Origin: Trichobilharzia regenti
Taxonomy: Eukaryota > Platyhelminthes > Trematoda > Strigeidida > Schistosomatidae
NCBI GenBank assembly: GCA_944472135.2
Contig: OX235262.1
Coordinates: 26,583,362-26,647,361, forward strand
Direction: 5' to 3'
Length of the DNA: 64,000 nucleotides
Below the pieces are notes generated by a model. That model was not told where the DNA came from. It ran no database searches and saw only the letters and a program-made list of their open reading frames with translations. Positions 43,901 through 59,900 of the stretch are shown here, in pieces. Positions within the stretch are counted from its first letter, which is position 1. Every line of letters starts with the position of its first letter. A program made the position numbers and the translations under genes.

Positions 43901-46900
43901 TCATTACTATTGCATGTATTTGGTGTTGACTTTGTTGTTCTTGTTCCCTTGGGTTCCTAGTGGAACATACGGCTTCAACTGAACGTCTCCATTTGCTTCT
44001 GTCTTCTGCTGTACTTTTCATCTATGTTAGTTCATCCTTTTTCAACTCCTCTTCACACGATCTCCTGCATGTCACCCCACCCTCGAACTAACGTCCCACT
44101 CGCCGCTTCCGTTTCAGCTTGGTTCCACTCGAGCAATGACCTGACGCGCGCACCATGTCACCCAGCGGCCTCCTCAGCAAGCAACTGTCCAATCCATCTC
44201 CATTTCCTCCTGCATATATGTTGGTTGGCGATTGCTTCTTGTTTTGTTTTGTTTCTTCCCATAGTTTCTTGTTGGTGATTCTTTCCGGTCCGGCCATCTG
44301 ATCTTCAGTATAGAGCGAAGACAGTTGGTTGTTGATAAAGGTCTGCAACAGGTTGTTGGAAATATTCTTTGTGACCCGCTCGTCAAGTTTCTGATCCGCA
44401 TAGAAGAACTGACTGACTTGACGTTTTTCTATTGAAAGTTCGAGCGAATTTTGTTGTTGATGGTGGCTGAGTGACGAAGATTTCCAGATTGGTTTCAGGT
44501 TGATGAATGTGTTTCTCGCCTTTCCAGTGATTCTCGATTTGACATCCCCGTCCGTTCCGACTACATGTAGTTGGGACAATACTCCCTAGATAAGTGAATG
44601 AAGTGATGTTGACTTAATGAACGAAATTTCTGTAATTAACCTCTCTCTTCACCTAAGTAAATCACTTTTAAACACTATCTTTTCGTCCTGCTGCGTTGTG
44701 TGATTACATAAAGGTGTATGCGTAATAAAGTCTAAGCTTCTTATGAGATTATTTAACCTAGGGGTCAATCATTCTATCTTTGTAGCTTGAAGGTCCTTGA
44801 TCCGACCTCTGGTGGGGTTATGGATGAAGACTTCAGAATTTAGACGATTTGCGTACAAACTGCTTTCCGGTCTTCATCAGTTCTCTCACCGATATTGATT
44901 CTTGACTAAATTCACTTTGAAATGCATCTTTATTCACATTGATAGACGTAATCAGTTAGATCTCTGACCATTTGATTGACTAAAATGCTTTTATCAATGT
45001 ATGGATGATTGTTCAAATACCTGTTAGAATAAATTCTGACAATTACACTTGCTGAACATTCAGTTACTTTAGGTAGCCTGAATCTATAAGAAAATTAATA
45101 AAAATCTCTGAGATCGCACTAATACCTTCTTGACTGAAACACTGGATAGTAGCTATCTCTATTTCAGATGATTAGACCTAGGAGTTCAAACTCCTCACGA
45201 ATACATCTCACATAGTGTATAGTGAAAAAAAGATTTATTATATTGTGAGGCATGGAAAAATATCCCAAATTAAAGAATAAATTAGCTGATTGTGGGTGAT
45301 AATCAGATGGTTAGAATGGATTATATAATTTTTTTATTTATTTTATTTTTGATTACAGCCTGATTCCACACTGTATTTTTGGTACAGGTATGGAATTTTC
45401 AGCATATAATATCGGTAGCCAAAATTTTACAGGCCGACTAATGATATCAGGTGTGCGCCGGCAGGGGATCGAACCCTGGACCATGTGCATGATCGGCGAG
45501 CGTCATAACCGATGTGCCACAGACGCACATTAAATAATAAAGGTATTTACACTATTTATACTTCTGAATGCAATGAAATATTCTGAAAGTTGAACATCTC
45601 TGTTAAACTGTCATTATTCAAAAAGTAAATTCAACACATATAGTTCACTTACCAATCCCCACCCAAATAGTATATCGTATCCAAGTTACCCAGGAAAGTT
45701 CACTCACCAAAAATATGTTGATTGTTAGTGTTGCACAAGGCAGAAGTGGAACATAAGGAAGCTAAATAAATAATGATTGATTAATTAAAGATTATTAAGT
45801 TGCTTACAAGAAAACTAATCATTAAAAGTACTTTAAGATTTACATAATCAAAACATCTTTAGAAACTGTTCTGAAGGCTTTCCGTTGATTTGGATATTTT
45901 TAAGTATTGCTTTTTGTAGGGATTTTGTTTGATTAGTTGGAGGATATCATCATGAGCTGACACCGGTTAGAGAACCAGTGGAAAACCTGCATGGAGTACT
46001 GGACAACTGTTTCATCCTAGTTTGGGACTCTGATGTTATCTGGTGACTGGCCCTATTCAGGCGGTTAACCTGGGGTTCTAGTGAGAAGTGGTTACCAGTA
46101 GGGAACAGCAGGTCGAAGGTGAGGACAGTTACCAATCGAAAACATCGCTAAGTGGTCGCGTTGGGTCGTGAATTGACAGAAGTCGGAATTCCTGAGTTGC
46201 TATTCAATCACTTCGGATCCTAGTGGCTCTTATTGTAACCGGAAGGTCTTGAGTTCAAACCGCAGTGGTGGTTTCGTACAACTGAAGAGCCGCAAACTAG
46301 GATGACAAAACAGCTAGCTGTCCAGTACTTCCTGGTGGCTTTTAAATGGTTCTATAACTGTTGTTAGTTCATGATAATTCGCATATTGAAATATACTTCA
46401 TTTTGTATTAATCAGTAGATGTACTTGTATTCATTACCTGAAAAGATATAAGTTTCATGAGCCATTGGATCGGTTCCCAGTGGCTTCATGGTCTACGAGC
46501 TGGCTCGCCTTGTAACCAGAAGGTCTTGGGTTCGAACCTTCTGTGGTGGATGCGTACTGATGAAGAGTCTCAAACTAGGACGAAACAGCTATCCAGTACT
46601 CCCAGGTTTTCCAATGGTTCTCTAACTAATGTCAGCTCATGATAAAATGAATTTATTTGATATGAAATACAGAAGTACCGCAAAGAACAACTTTTACCCT
46701 TATACTTGGTGCATACTTATTTTATAATTTAGACATTTGAAGAATCACGTCATTGAAAGATCTCCAATTAATGTGTACTTTAATGAACTGCTGACATATA
46801 CTAGCAAACAACGTTTAGGAAATATATAATCAGAACTAAAGGAATAGATTTTTGAGGTGGTTATTTTAATCACAGTGAAGACCAATAGTCTTAGTGTATA

Positions 46901-49900
46901 AGTTCACTTAATGTCAGTAAAAAGTTTGAGCATTGTGAAATCGATATGTATTCACATGATGTGTGTTTTGTTTTTGACGGTCTATTATATTTTGCTATGT
47001 GTATGGATCGATATTTAATTATAACTGACAATATCCTTTTGTCTGTCCACTAACTAAATAAACATGTATGACCTTGTTGTCACATGACATTACAACCAAT
47101 CATGTTAAGACTGTCTATTTATTGGTTCATGTGTATCAGTCATTTTCGTATATACTTTTGTATTGTATACTTATTCATACTTGTTCCCACGTTTCATACA
47201 CTACGTACCATTTCACGCACACTCTTGTGTGACATTTATTTTCCTTGTCTGGTACATATAAGTATCATCGTAAACCTGGTGGTCTTCTGATTTCCCTCTA
47301 TCCGCGTCAGGACTATTAACTACTCGACGAGTACATAACATAATTGGCGACGGGGAAAACTCCAATAACTCACTCAGCAGCAGTACATAACAGAAATAGA
47401 TCAGATAAGGTATAATTGCATTTCAATAGTTTACACACAAAACAATTCCAATAGTGGTGTGAATGCGGGCAGTAATTATGCTCGAAATATTACCAAGAAC
47501 AAAACTTATCATTGTGTGTAAACTATTGAAATATAATTATACTTTATTTGTATAGATTTAGTTAACAAAAATTAGTGTGAACCAGATAATCACAGGAACA
47601 AATCGAAATAATAGTTGGTATAATTAAAGGCGAGAAAATTAATGGAATGAAAAAAATACAACTAGGCAGCCAAACAGGACTGGATTCATGGTAAATGAAT
47701 AGCTCCAGCTTCTCGTTGTATATGGTGATGGTTTCTGCAGTATACAGTCATTTACAAAGTGAATGAAAGTCTAACAAATGAGGTGTTTTGCTGAATTCTT
47801 TGTACTGGAGAAGCCCTCTCCATACTCAACGAGAAGTCGAAGGTATGTATTCAGAAGAAACTAGTCTAACTACTACATTTATCATGGATGTACTGTACTG
47901 TACTGTCTGGGCTTCTTGATTGTCTTTTCTTTCATTCCATTCATTTTCTCATCTTCAGTTATAAAAACAATTACTTCACTTTGTTTCTAAGCTTATCTGG
48001 TTCACACCTGTCTTCGGTGAAAACTAGCCTATTTGCAGTATAAAATGATATCATGATTCTATTTCACAGGTTATCATCACCTGCTGGAAACTACCTGAAA
48101 TTACAATGGTTATAAACAATGACATTTTATACTTGATTGTTTGAAAGGTAATAGAGAAACAATTTTCTAAAGAAGGCGACCATGTTGATACATCAAATAA
48201 ACTAATGGTGCCATACAAAGTGACTGCCTTGTTTACAAATGTACCAGTGATGGAAAAAATAGACATCATTTGTAAACAAACAGATCTATTGCCATTACCG
48301 GAGACAGAAATGAAGCGCCTACTAATTCTTTGCACAAAAGACACCCAATTGAAATTCAGCAACCAATTCTACAGACAAACTGACTAAGTCGTCATGGGTT
48401 GACTTTTAAGACGTATTCTAGTCGACATCTTTATAGGTTATCTCGAACAGACGAGAGTGAGTGACGCTATCAACGAAACAACATACTATCTAGTCGATAC
48501 GTCGATGATACGCTTGTTGTCTGTAACGACATGAGTCAGGAATCCGTATCATTTGACCGCCTTAATGACATCCACCCAAACATTAAATTCACCATGGAAT
48601 ATGAACAAAACGACGAGTTCAATTTCTTGAATCTAAACGTAAAAAGAAGAAACGATGGAACGGTTGATTAGTCCATCTACAGAAAAGAAACCTGGAGTGG
48701 ACAATACCTTCACTAGAACAACTTCTGCCCTATAGGCTATTATCGGGGATTAGTAAGGACACTTTACGACGTCTATGGCCGTATGCAGGGCATCCCTGGG
48801 TTGGGCTACAAGCGAGTTTACATATAAGTAGTGGGCGACTAGATGGTGTAAATCACTAATAATTGGACTATGTGCGATGGTCAAGAAGTTTCAAGCATTA
48901 CATCATCACGAAAAATGAGACAGTGCTATAACTTCTAAACGAGCTTATTCGAAATTTACTAAAAACATAAAGATTTTTGCATAAGTTAACTTTGTATTTT
49001 CCATTGATCGGCCAAATAAAACAACGTTAATCCTCAGACATCGTCGAAGCGTCCACACCACCAGTTCACTTGTCCACAGAGCCTAGCATTTCGGTTGACA
49101 GAATTAACCTAGAAATAAATAATAACCGATATCCATTGCACAAGAGGTGGCTTTCCTGGCCCAAGTCGCCAATTGGATATCGCTTTACAGGTTGAAACGA
49201 TGGGTGCTTCATTCAAGTCTCAACTGGAACATCGCCACTTACTGGGAATGGTGGGTGAATCCGGATGACGAGTCCCTAATAGGACAAAATATGCATCCTG
49301 AATTTCATTGGTATTCACCGTCCACCAAGTCACAAAAAATTTCACTGAATAATACTAAGAAGAAAAAGTTGAAGAACATGAATTTGATACTTACACGAAA
49401 TAAACCTTTGTAAGGTGGTCCATACTGTTGAAAAGTTCCCACTAATAGTATACAGGTTATAAGCAGTAGAAGAACGATTACTACACAAACAATTCGCCAT
49501 ACTGGCCATAATCCATTCTTTGCTCCAATAGTTAAACACATTATTAAAACACCATTTAATACAACATAAGCAGCCATTATAAATATCACTGCATCACCTG
49601 GTATACCAGAATTGAAAGCTTTCAACATACAATTTGGCATATAACGAGCATACGCATGTTTTACATATCCAGGTTTACCTATACGCTTTTTGTAATAATC
49701 CGTAGTATTAGTGGGCTTTAAAAAGATAGAAAAAAAAGATGGGCAAATTAAAACAGCATATGCAACATTTACATAAATAAGCTTATTTCATATTGACGTG
49801 GACAAAAGGTTTTCTTTATCCTTATAATGTTATATAGGGATAGACAGATATGAATAGTGGAACTTTATAATGTTCCTCCATTGTAAGTTTTAACAGAATC

Positions 49901-52900
49901 TAAAGAGTATATTTCGCTTTGCATGAGAATGATTAGTACAGCTAACATTCTGTCTGTCTGGATTCAACATAGAACTTGGCACCGAAGTGCAGCAGTTCGA
50001 GTTGCCACGTTCCAAATAGCACACAGAGGTAGACAAGAAGATGAGTAAAGAGAATCAATACAGTCTGACAAGTATAAGAGTGAAACAGAATGGGTAATGG
50101 TAGAAAGGAATATGAAAGATTACAGAGACTGAATACATCTGCGCTGGCCATTGACAACGATTTTGAGCCATGTCACCTATTGTCTCCAGCCATTGATTCC
50201 TAGAGTCCCGAGGGCCCCAACCCGGGAGTCTGCATCTCCCTCCCTACCTGACCGACTCAGTTTAACTGTCAAGGATTTCATGGATTGATGAGGCCATGTT
50301 TTTGTTTGGCCACCACTGGCTCTTTTCCAACCTGCACCTATATATCAGCTAGCAATGCCCGTCGGGGGAGGCGGTGGTTAGGCATGCGCAGCACGTGACC
50401 TAGCCATCTTAGTCTATGTAACTTTATAGCCTCGTCGATTGATTTTCCCTCTTTGCCTGCCCAACACTCTACGCCTAACGTCAACATTACTTACCTTGTT
50501 AAACCACCTAACGTGAGACAGAGATCGCAGACATCTATGATCGAAAGCAGTCAACCTTTTCATGTCTTCAACGCGTATTGGCCATGTTTCAGAGCCATAG
50601 AGAAGGACGGATGGAGCGAACTGCTGAGCAGTACACACGTCCCTTGGTTGATAACCGGATGTCACGCCTACGCCAGAGATGGTGTAAGTCAGCGAAAGCA
50701 GCTCGAGCTTTTCGGATCCGTGCTGAGATTTCATCGCCAATCAGTCCGTTGGTGCTAATACAACTTCCGAAATAGGTGAAGTGGTCAACATGTTCTATCA
50801 CTTCACTCCCTATCACTAAGCTAGGAGTTGACGTGGTCCAGTCCTGTAGCAACATCTTACATTTTGTAGGGGCGAATCGCATGCCAAACATACGAAGATT
50901 GTTGCTCAAGGTGTTCAGAAGACTCCGCATTTTGTCAGCATCCTCCCCTAACAGGACTATGTCATCTGCATATTCTAAGTCCATAAGATTATTCCCTGGT
51001 AACAAGTCGATTCCTAAGTCGTTACGTTCAGTTAAGGATACTTCCATCAGCATGTCTATGATGAAGTTAAACAGAAATGGGGAAAGTGGACATCCCTGTC
51101 GGACAGAGCTAACATTAGCTATCGCGTTGATGGCATAGTGGTAGAATACTCGAATAACCACGCTGCATGTGGTTAGGACTTAACTCAAAGGTGATCAGGC
51201 TCCAGATATGCTCACGAACTGTCTCTCTTAATCAGTCAGTATGATGTTCTTTGCTGCAAGACTACAAATGACGTTCAGTAGCCTCAAGTTGTCCTCCATT
51301 TCTGTAAAAGGCAAGTGCCCTCATCTGGCCGTCGTCGTGTGTATCTATTAATTCTCCCGATCTTATGAAGTAAGGTGCACTGTCCATAGACAGAGAACAC
51401 TTTCCACACGGATACAAGAGAATATGGTTCCACAAGGGAGATAGGAAGGCTGTGAGAAGCTCCATTCTAGAACACAAACGATTTCTGTCACTATACCAAC
51501 ACCGGCCATGATTTTAAGATCATTATCTTTCGAATCCATGCTAACTTGCTGGCCGTGTTTTCTTCGTTATACACTTTTAAAGACAGCGGAGGCCTTGGCT
51601 ATTCACAAATTCAAGCCAAACCTTTGTGCAAAGAGAAATTTATAAATTCCCTAGTTCTACCTTTGTCGCTGAGAATAAACATTTATTTATTTAGTTAATC
51701 TATTTAACTTTCACTTATTACTCTTACTAAAATTATTATTATGATTATTCTCACTTTGAGCTGTTTCTGGTATTGTCGCTCATCCTACTTGTCATTCTAA
51801 ATCAGAAATCGTTTCGCAGTGTTAAATTCTTTCTTATCAAATTTCACACCATGTTAGGGAGTGTTTTTATTTGCCTATTAATCCGGTGGCACAGTGGTAG
51901 AATTCCTGCCAACAGCGCCGTATATGGTTCGGGTTTCGATTCACGGCCACAGACGCACACCCAAACCTCGCTAAGCTAGTAATATAACTAGTAAGGGAAG
52001 GCTGGGTATGACACTAACAACCCCATTTCGTAAAAATAAACACCGCTGCTACCGAGACTTCAGGCCTCTAGCTTGAAGCCTTGTGTTTCACTGATAACTT
52101 AAAGGAATAAGAGAAAACATTAGCTATCAGGAATCTAATAAACAGTACAGTAGTCTTTGGAATGCGCATAGATGGTTTGGAAGTAAAATGCTTGCCAACC
52201 ACACAAGTAGTTTCAGTTCGATCACTAGCTGACGTATTTTTAAATCTCATTTAACCTGTTTTTAAACATGATAAAGTGAGAAGATTGGTTGTGAAGCTAG
52301 CTTAGTAAAAAGAGATGGTTAGGCATGAGACTGGCAACACTAGCCCGTGAGTAAGCACCACTGACACTGAAACTCCATAGCTCAAAATTTACGCCCTATG
52401 TTTCACTCTAAACGCAAAGTAAAGAACAAAATAGTATGTGGGCTGTCTCTGTCATCTGAGAGAAAATACAATAATTATTTATTTACATGAAATCAGAATG
52501 TTCTAGCTTTAAGAAGACAACATTCAATGAAGAGTTCTTACATCAGTGGTACACCGTGAAGGTATTAAAAAGTAATGTCCTTAGGTGGAGAGAGAGATTA
52601 ACCACTGGACTCTACTTATCGATTCAACACCCCACAACACAAGTTCTCCAGTAAAAAATCATCGAATTTAATAGCACGCTATACTCTGCTTCTCAAGATC
52701 TGCACATTCTTTGCACTAATATATGTATATATATCTTCGATTGTACAGCTTGATAATAAATTCATTTCAAATAGTCTTTATATTGATGATTACCGTTCCA
52801 GTGTCTACTGGGTAAGTAAATTAAAATAGGAAATAGGATTTTATTTGTTCTTGCAGCCTCTTAGGAATGTGTTCTGTCGCAGAGGTCGATGAATCCTCTC

Positions 52901-53879
52901 TGTGTATGATCTCTGCAGGTAAGGCATATAGGTTATTATTATTGTTCCTTCGGGTTCTGAGTGGAATATAGAGCTTCAACTAGACATCTCCAGTTTCTTC
53001 TGTTTCCATCTGTCCGCTTCAGCTGGCTAGCCACACGATTGCCCTTAATCACTCACTTCCTCCTCCAACTCATACGATCTTCTCCATGTCACCCTCGCAC
53101 GGATGATTCACTAGTTGTTTCCCTTTGGGATTCCCCTCCAGCGATGGCCTGCATTGAGCGTGATGTCATTTGACAGTTTTCTCAGTGTGTGCCCTATTCA
53201 TCTTAATTTTCTCCAACACATACGTTGAACAATATGTTCTTGGTTAGCTCGTTCTCCGAGTTTCTTGTTGCTAATTCTTTCCAACCGGCCATTTGATTTC
53301 CAGTATGCAGCCAGCGAAGGCAGATGTTGATGAATGTCTGCAACTTGCTGGAAATGCTTTTTCTGACGCTTGTGTCAAGTTCCTAACCCATACAGAAGAA
53401 CTGACTGACTTAACATTTGTATTGAAAATGTGAATCTTGTTCTTTATGCTGAGGTAGAGTGCAGAAGATTTCTAAGCTGATTTCAGATTGATGAAGGTCT
53501 GTCTTACCTTCCTGATCCTGGACTTTACATCTTAATCGTCCAGCTTGTGGTTGAAACAATGCACCCTAGATAAACGAAGGAAGTTGCCTCTTTCAAATAT
53601 TTCCAGTTGGTAGTGACTGGTGCTGTTGGTTGTTGTTGGTGGATTATTTTCACTACCTCTGTCTTCTCTATGTTCATTTGAAATCTTGTCTTCTCTGACT
53701 GCTTCTTCAGCCCATATGTTGGTTTTTACCCGCAAGTCTTCGAGTTAGTGTGAGATTAGACATAAATGATCCGCCGAATCCAGAGCTTCTACAGTCTTCT
53801 GATTGGTTCAGCGTCCAGTGTCATCTAACGCAAAGTAGATCATACAGACAGACTCTAGAGTTGATTCTTACAGTGCCTT

Positions 53880-53938
<59 letters not shown>

Positions 53939-56900
53939 TCGTTAAAGCGTTAGCCATAAAACAGCTTAAACAATGATTTATGTATTCAAAAATTATTAGT
54001 CACTATACTGAAGATGCCTTGGTAATCTAATTTTAGATCTAAGGTTCATTTAACCCAATAATACTTTCACCCTCCCTTCTTTTATTACTCCATTTTCCCG
54101 CCTCTTACCTATAGTTGTGACCAGTGAATATTTTGACCCATATTTATTTCAAAAAAGTGGCATTCGTTATGCTGTGTTGCCTTTTATATAAATATGTACG
54201 ACAAGTACATATGAGATCAGAATGTCCAAAATGTACACTGTACAATTAATTACCTTACATCTTCTTATGGTTTTGTCGAAATTCATAAAAGATAAATTAA
54301 TAAGTCTTAAAGATTTTGATGTTAAAGAGTGAACACTGAACAAATAGGTCAACAGTGGGATAGATCAATTTCCAGTTATCTCACATAAGAGAGAATATAA
54401 GTCATCTACAGTTATACCATATAAAGAGGGGACATCTGAGACACTACGTAGGATTCTTAATAAAGCAGGGATTAGGGTGGCATTCAAACCTACAAACTCA
54501 CTCAGAGACAATCTCTGTAGGATGAAAGACCCAGTTGACCCAATTAGACAAAATAATATAATTAACAAAATACCCTGCAATGACTGTGAGGTCAACTACA
54601 CAGCTCAAGCTAGTAGGTCAGGCGTAGTCAGTTTGTCAGAACATAAAAATTTAGCTAAGGTAAGAATGGTTGACCCCGAGACGATAAGTAATTTAGAAAA
54701 AGGCTCAGCACTACATTGCACTGCATGCATTAACACACAGCCGTACCATGGGGTGGGAGAGGTTTAAAATTCTAAAAAGTAATCTAGATAGGTGGAGAGT
54801 GAGAGAAGTTGATTACTGAATCCTTGTTCATCGAGTCTACACCAAACACCTGCAATAGGAATGAGTCATCACTCATACCTGAAATATGGAAAATACTACT
54901 ATCAATCAAATCAAGTAAAAATAATGGGACTATATAAATGAAGTTAGGAAGTCGTGTGAGTACCTTGATATGATTATGAGCAATAAATTGTGCTCGAAAC
55001 GTCATCAGTAAACATTACTGTATAACACTGTGTGACTTTATCAAAACAAAATTTACCCATAATGGAATCCTTGGTTAAAACTGAAATAAACTAAATCTAT
55101 ACAAACTAATACTTTAAAGTCTAGGACGATCAGATTATTGTTTCCTTTAGTTCTTAGAGGAACATAGAGCTTCAGCCGCAAGTCTGCATTGCGTTCGGTT
55201 CTCTGCCAACCTTACCATCTACCTCCACGTCTGCCCACATGCTTTCATCTCCTCTTCACATCACCTCCTCCATGTCACCCCACCTTCGCACTGACGACCA
55301 ACTCGCCGCTTCCCGTTAAGGTTCCATTCGAGCAATGGCCTGTCGTGTCATGTCACTTGAAGGTTTTCTTAGAGTATGGCCAATCCACCTTCATTCCTCC
55401 CTGCATATATGTTGCACAAACGGTTGGTTCGCTCCCTGAAATCCCTTCCTATTTCTGGTCTTCTCTGGCCGGCCATCTGATCCTGAGTATTGAGTGAAGA
55501 GAACTGTTAATGAACGTCTGAAGTTTGTTTGCAGTGCCCTTCGTGAAGTGGGGCCAAGTCTCTGATCCGTTTAGTACCACTGATTTCACATTTGGAGCTG
55601 AGAATCCGGATCTGGTTTTTCATTCTGAGTGCTGTTGATCTCCACACACACACTTGAGACAAATAAAAGCTTTCATTGCTTTCCCAATGATCCTCACTTT
55701 GATACCCTCATCACTTACGTCTGCCTGCAGTTGAAACGATGATTTCCAGGTAGGTAGGTAGGTGAAAGAGATTGTTTTTTTCAGGTTTCTCCTATTTATG
55801 CTGATTGTTATCTGTCGTTTTTGTTGCTGCTGCTGTTGGCCAGTAATATTCACCACCTCTGTTTTCTCTATGTTCAACTGAAGGAAGTCCTATCTTTGAT
55901 GCTTCTTCTGCCAACGTTTTCCTTTTCACTTGCATATCTTCCAGTTTTTGGGAAACCAGACATATATCATCGGCAAAATCCAGATCCTCCAAGTGTTTTG
56001 TGTGGGTCCATTTTATGCCTGCCTCCTCCTTGCCCACCCGCTGCCTGTCACATTATCCAGACTACCGCAATCAGGAAAATCACTAAAGATAGTAGGCAGC
56101 CCCCTTGTCTTACTCCCATCTTCACTTCTTCGAAGGATTCCGTGAGTTTCCTGTTGTGGATTACTTGACATGCAGAATTGTCATACAACTGTTGGATATT
56201 TGTTTGCGGCACCCTTTCATGGTAGCGAAGTAGTTGACAAATCACTTCTCGATCAACGCTGTTGAAGGCCTTTTCAAAGTTAATGAAGTTGACATAGGCA
56301 GCTGACTGCCATTCCAAGCTCTGTTCAATGATAATAAGTAGTGTTGCGATTACTAATTAAAAAATTATACTATCTTGTCATTTAGGATTGGAATCTTATG
56401 GTGTACGATTTTTTAAATTCTATCGATTTTGTGAAAGTGAACAGTGGAACGATTTCAACTCAAAATAATAATTTATCCAACTACTTACTTACCTTATCTT
56501 TTTCATTGACTTCTAATTCAATTTGATCAGTTTCACTTATTTCTTGTAAATTGTCTGGTTGACTTCTATAACGTACACAGATAATAGCCAATGCAGTAAC
56601 TGAATAGGCAATCAATGTGCCTAAACTTAAAAAATCAGCTATACTATCCACACTGAATATTAAAGTTAAGAAAGCAGTTAAAATTGTAATAAATGTTGTA
56701 GCCACAACAGGTGTCTGAAAGAAAGAAAAAAAATTAAACAAAATTGCAAATTAAACACGAAATATTTATATTCAAATGTAATTATTGAAGTAATCTGTGC
56801 AATAGTGTATCACTTCTTGAGGTAAAGAATGGTTTCCAATATATGTTAGGTTTATTTTTTTAGGGTACAATTGCTTATTTAGCAGGAAAAAAAATGGCGA

Positions 56901-59900
56901 TAATACCATGTGCTTCTCAGAAACCAGACAGCCACCGATGATTGACATGCTTCTAAACAGATAATCAGCATTTCAGTGATGAGATGCAAGTTCTAAAAGT
57001 AGAGGTTATAATGTTCCCATCCAGCTAAAGAATCCTAGTCTGATACACATTAAATATGACACTAGATTAGTTTATTATTTAACTATGATTGTACAATTAG
57101 AAAGAAGCAAGCGTTCTTTTTCATTGAGCTGGAGCATCAATTCAGGTATTCTTAATAATGATTAACAATTGACTCATTAAGTTACTATTGATATCCAGAA
57201 GTTAAGTGATTTTACAGCTGATCAGAGTTATATAACTATTTTAGTCATGAACTTGAAATGAGCCAGCTTCATTTTGTTTAACTGACTACCAATATATTTT
57301 AAATAAGTACAAGTATGAATAAGAAATAGTTCACACTTTTAGTCCACGTATATTATCAGCTTTCATAATTTTAATAAGACTCAGGTTAAACTGTAAGACT
57401 TCATCATGAGTTGACATAGGTTAGAGAATCATTGGAAAACCTTTAAGGAGTACTGGACAGCTGTTTTGTCACCCTAGTTTGAGAATCTTAAGTAGTAAGC
57501 ATCCACCGACAGGGTTAGGACCCAGGCGCTTTCAGTTATCACTTAAATCTCTACAAATCAATATATATATGTAAGTATATATGTCTGCATGGATTTTGGC
57601 AATTTTAATAGCGCCCTGCTTAAATCCTTGAGCTACCTAATTTCGAATTTATCTGAATGCATCTTATTTTTGTTCCATTTCATGGTGTTTTAACTATTCA
57701 GTTACAACCTTGATCGATAATCTGTATTCACGCCTATTTTTAATTAACTTTCAAACTGCTACTTGAGAATTTTCAAGAGGAATGAGGGAACATCATTGCA
57801 GGTTATTAAAGTGTGTTTTAAGCAGAACAATAATTCTTCAATTCATAAAAATTATTGACTGTTAATTTACATGAAGTTACTACATGAGGGGGAATACAGA
57901 ATACAATGAGAATTCTGTAACGTGTATTAAGGTAATTATTATTATTATTATTATTTTTGTTATCACATAACCCTATCTGAAATAACACACAGTGATGCCA
58001 TATTTATAAAACTGGTAATGAAAATGACAAAAATAATATTTAGGCGCATTGGTTTTTATTGCTGATTTATATTGAAACTATTTCTAACAGTCATATTTGA
58101 ATCCTGCATTCACAGTTCACTTTGAAAAGTATACCTGTAAAAAGAAACCGCTGTGGAAGAATTATATGACAATTCCCAGTTGATGAAGGCATACAGTGTG
58201 ATAGCTGAAAGCGCTTGTTTCACAGCATATGTACAAACCTAACCCCTGCAGCATACAAGCGCTGCTGCAAAACCTCTGACAAAATGGCCGTGCAATGATT
58301 ACTGCAGTACTATTGAATTGCATATTAAAGAAGCTATTACCATACTCACTGGCGCATTAAAGCTTCTGGATTTCAAAGGTCCTCCACCACAGGAGAAGAG
58401 CGACCAGCGCTCAGAGACCAATGAAGCGGTTAACGTCACTGACAAGACAATACTTATTCTTGGCACGTATCTGTCAGATAGTAAGTTCTCTTCATCACAG
58501 GAGAGTTCCCACCACAGCCTGGACACAGACGCTGCCCCTAAGATAATCGATAAGTCTTTGAGTGACAGTAATAAGAAGAGTGGCACGAGGAAAAGGCGTA
58601 CCAGGAGTCCGAAACCCGCAGCTAAAGTTACCCAGGGACTTGTAAATCAAGCCTCGCACACACAGGTGGATAGTAGACAGACACGACCAACGAAAGATAT
58701 CGAGGAGGGCACATACGAAAAATGCAACGTTGTTTCTTGCAAAAAGCAAGATATAGATACCCATAAGGGCCAATTTGTTCACGAAGGACAGAAAGACACT
58801 TGCACCGTAGAGCAAGAAAGCCACCTCAAGCAAACCTAATCTCTTCAACAAGTCGCTCATACTTCACAGAGTAGAAGAATCACTAGCTTCGGATTTCAAG
58901 GTCAGATTTGAACATGGACTCAACCTTATCAAGCTCCCTTTAGATAAGTTACTCCTAACAACACCATCAGGTGTAACTATGCACAGTTTGCACACAATTG
59001 GTCAAAAGGCTGATTTTACTGTAAATCAGCCAGTATGCCTACTCAAAATCACAATAAACAGAGAGGCATCGTATACTAAGCAACTCCCAAACTCTAAAAG
59101 GATCAGACATACACGTCCGTGCAGACTTATGCCTAGCAAACTGCGTCAAAGGACAATCTGTGGCTACAGAATTAAACGAACGCCCCAAAAACGGCGAGAA
59201 AAGACTTAAGAATAAGGGTTCCGGAGATGTCAAAGTTCGAAGTTTGATGATCCCGAAACCTGTGTGGGTAGGCCACGGAAGCGTCAAACTGACTTAACAG
59301 TTTGCTAGAAAGACGCCCCTAGCCTGTTGAACAAACAGACTGAGCTGGGTAATATGATAGACCCCGGAAACCTGGATATAATTATAACCACATGGCTCAG
59401 ATTCTATGTCACTGGTAATGAAATTAACCTGCTAAACTTCGTAGTGCACAGTGTGTATTAAATCAAATAAGCGTGTCTAATATGGAATAATATTTTACCA
59501 CAGCGCCCAAGTTCCACACTTTCATTATTATCGTTATTCATCACTTGTTCGGAGTTAACTAAAAGGTGATCAGGCTCCAGATATGCTCAAAAACTGTCTC
59601 TCTAAATCAGTCAGTATGATGTTCTTTGCTGCAAGACTAAAAATGACGTTCAGTAGCCTCAAGTTGTCCTCCATTTCTGTAAAAGGCAAGTGCCCTCATC
59701 TGGCCGTCTTCATATGTATCCATTAACTCTTCTGATCTTATGAAGTAAGGTGCATTGGCCATAGACAGAGAACACTTTCCACACGGATACAAGAGAATAT
59801 GGTTTCACAAGGGAGAAAGGAAAGGTGTGAGAACACTTAAACGATTTCTGTCGCTATACCAACACTGGCCATGATTTTAAGATCATTATCTTTGGAATCC

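Noticed and set aside
49305..49394. Extension of the 321-nt exon to the stop at about 49305
   Set aside because: A strong donor (CGT then GTAAGTATC) ends the exon and the next exon (45653-45761) continues the CAT homology in phase.
58299..58860. Minus-strand hydrophobic ORFs (95 and 121 codons) as transporter exons
   Set aside because: Opposite the 58318-58839 frame, with no CAT similarity and no consistent splice phase with neighbouring exons.
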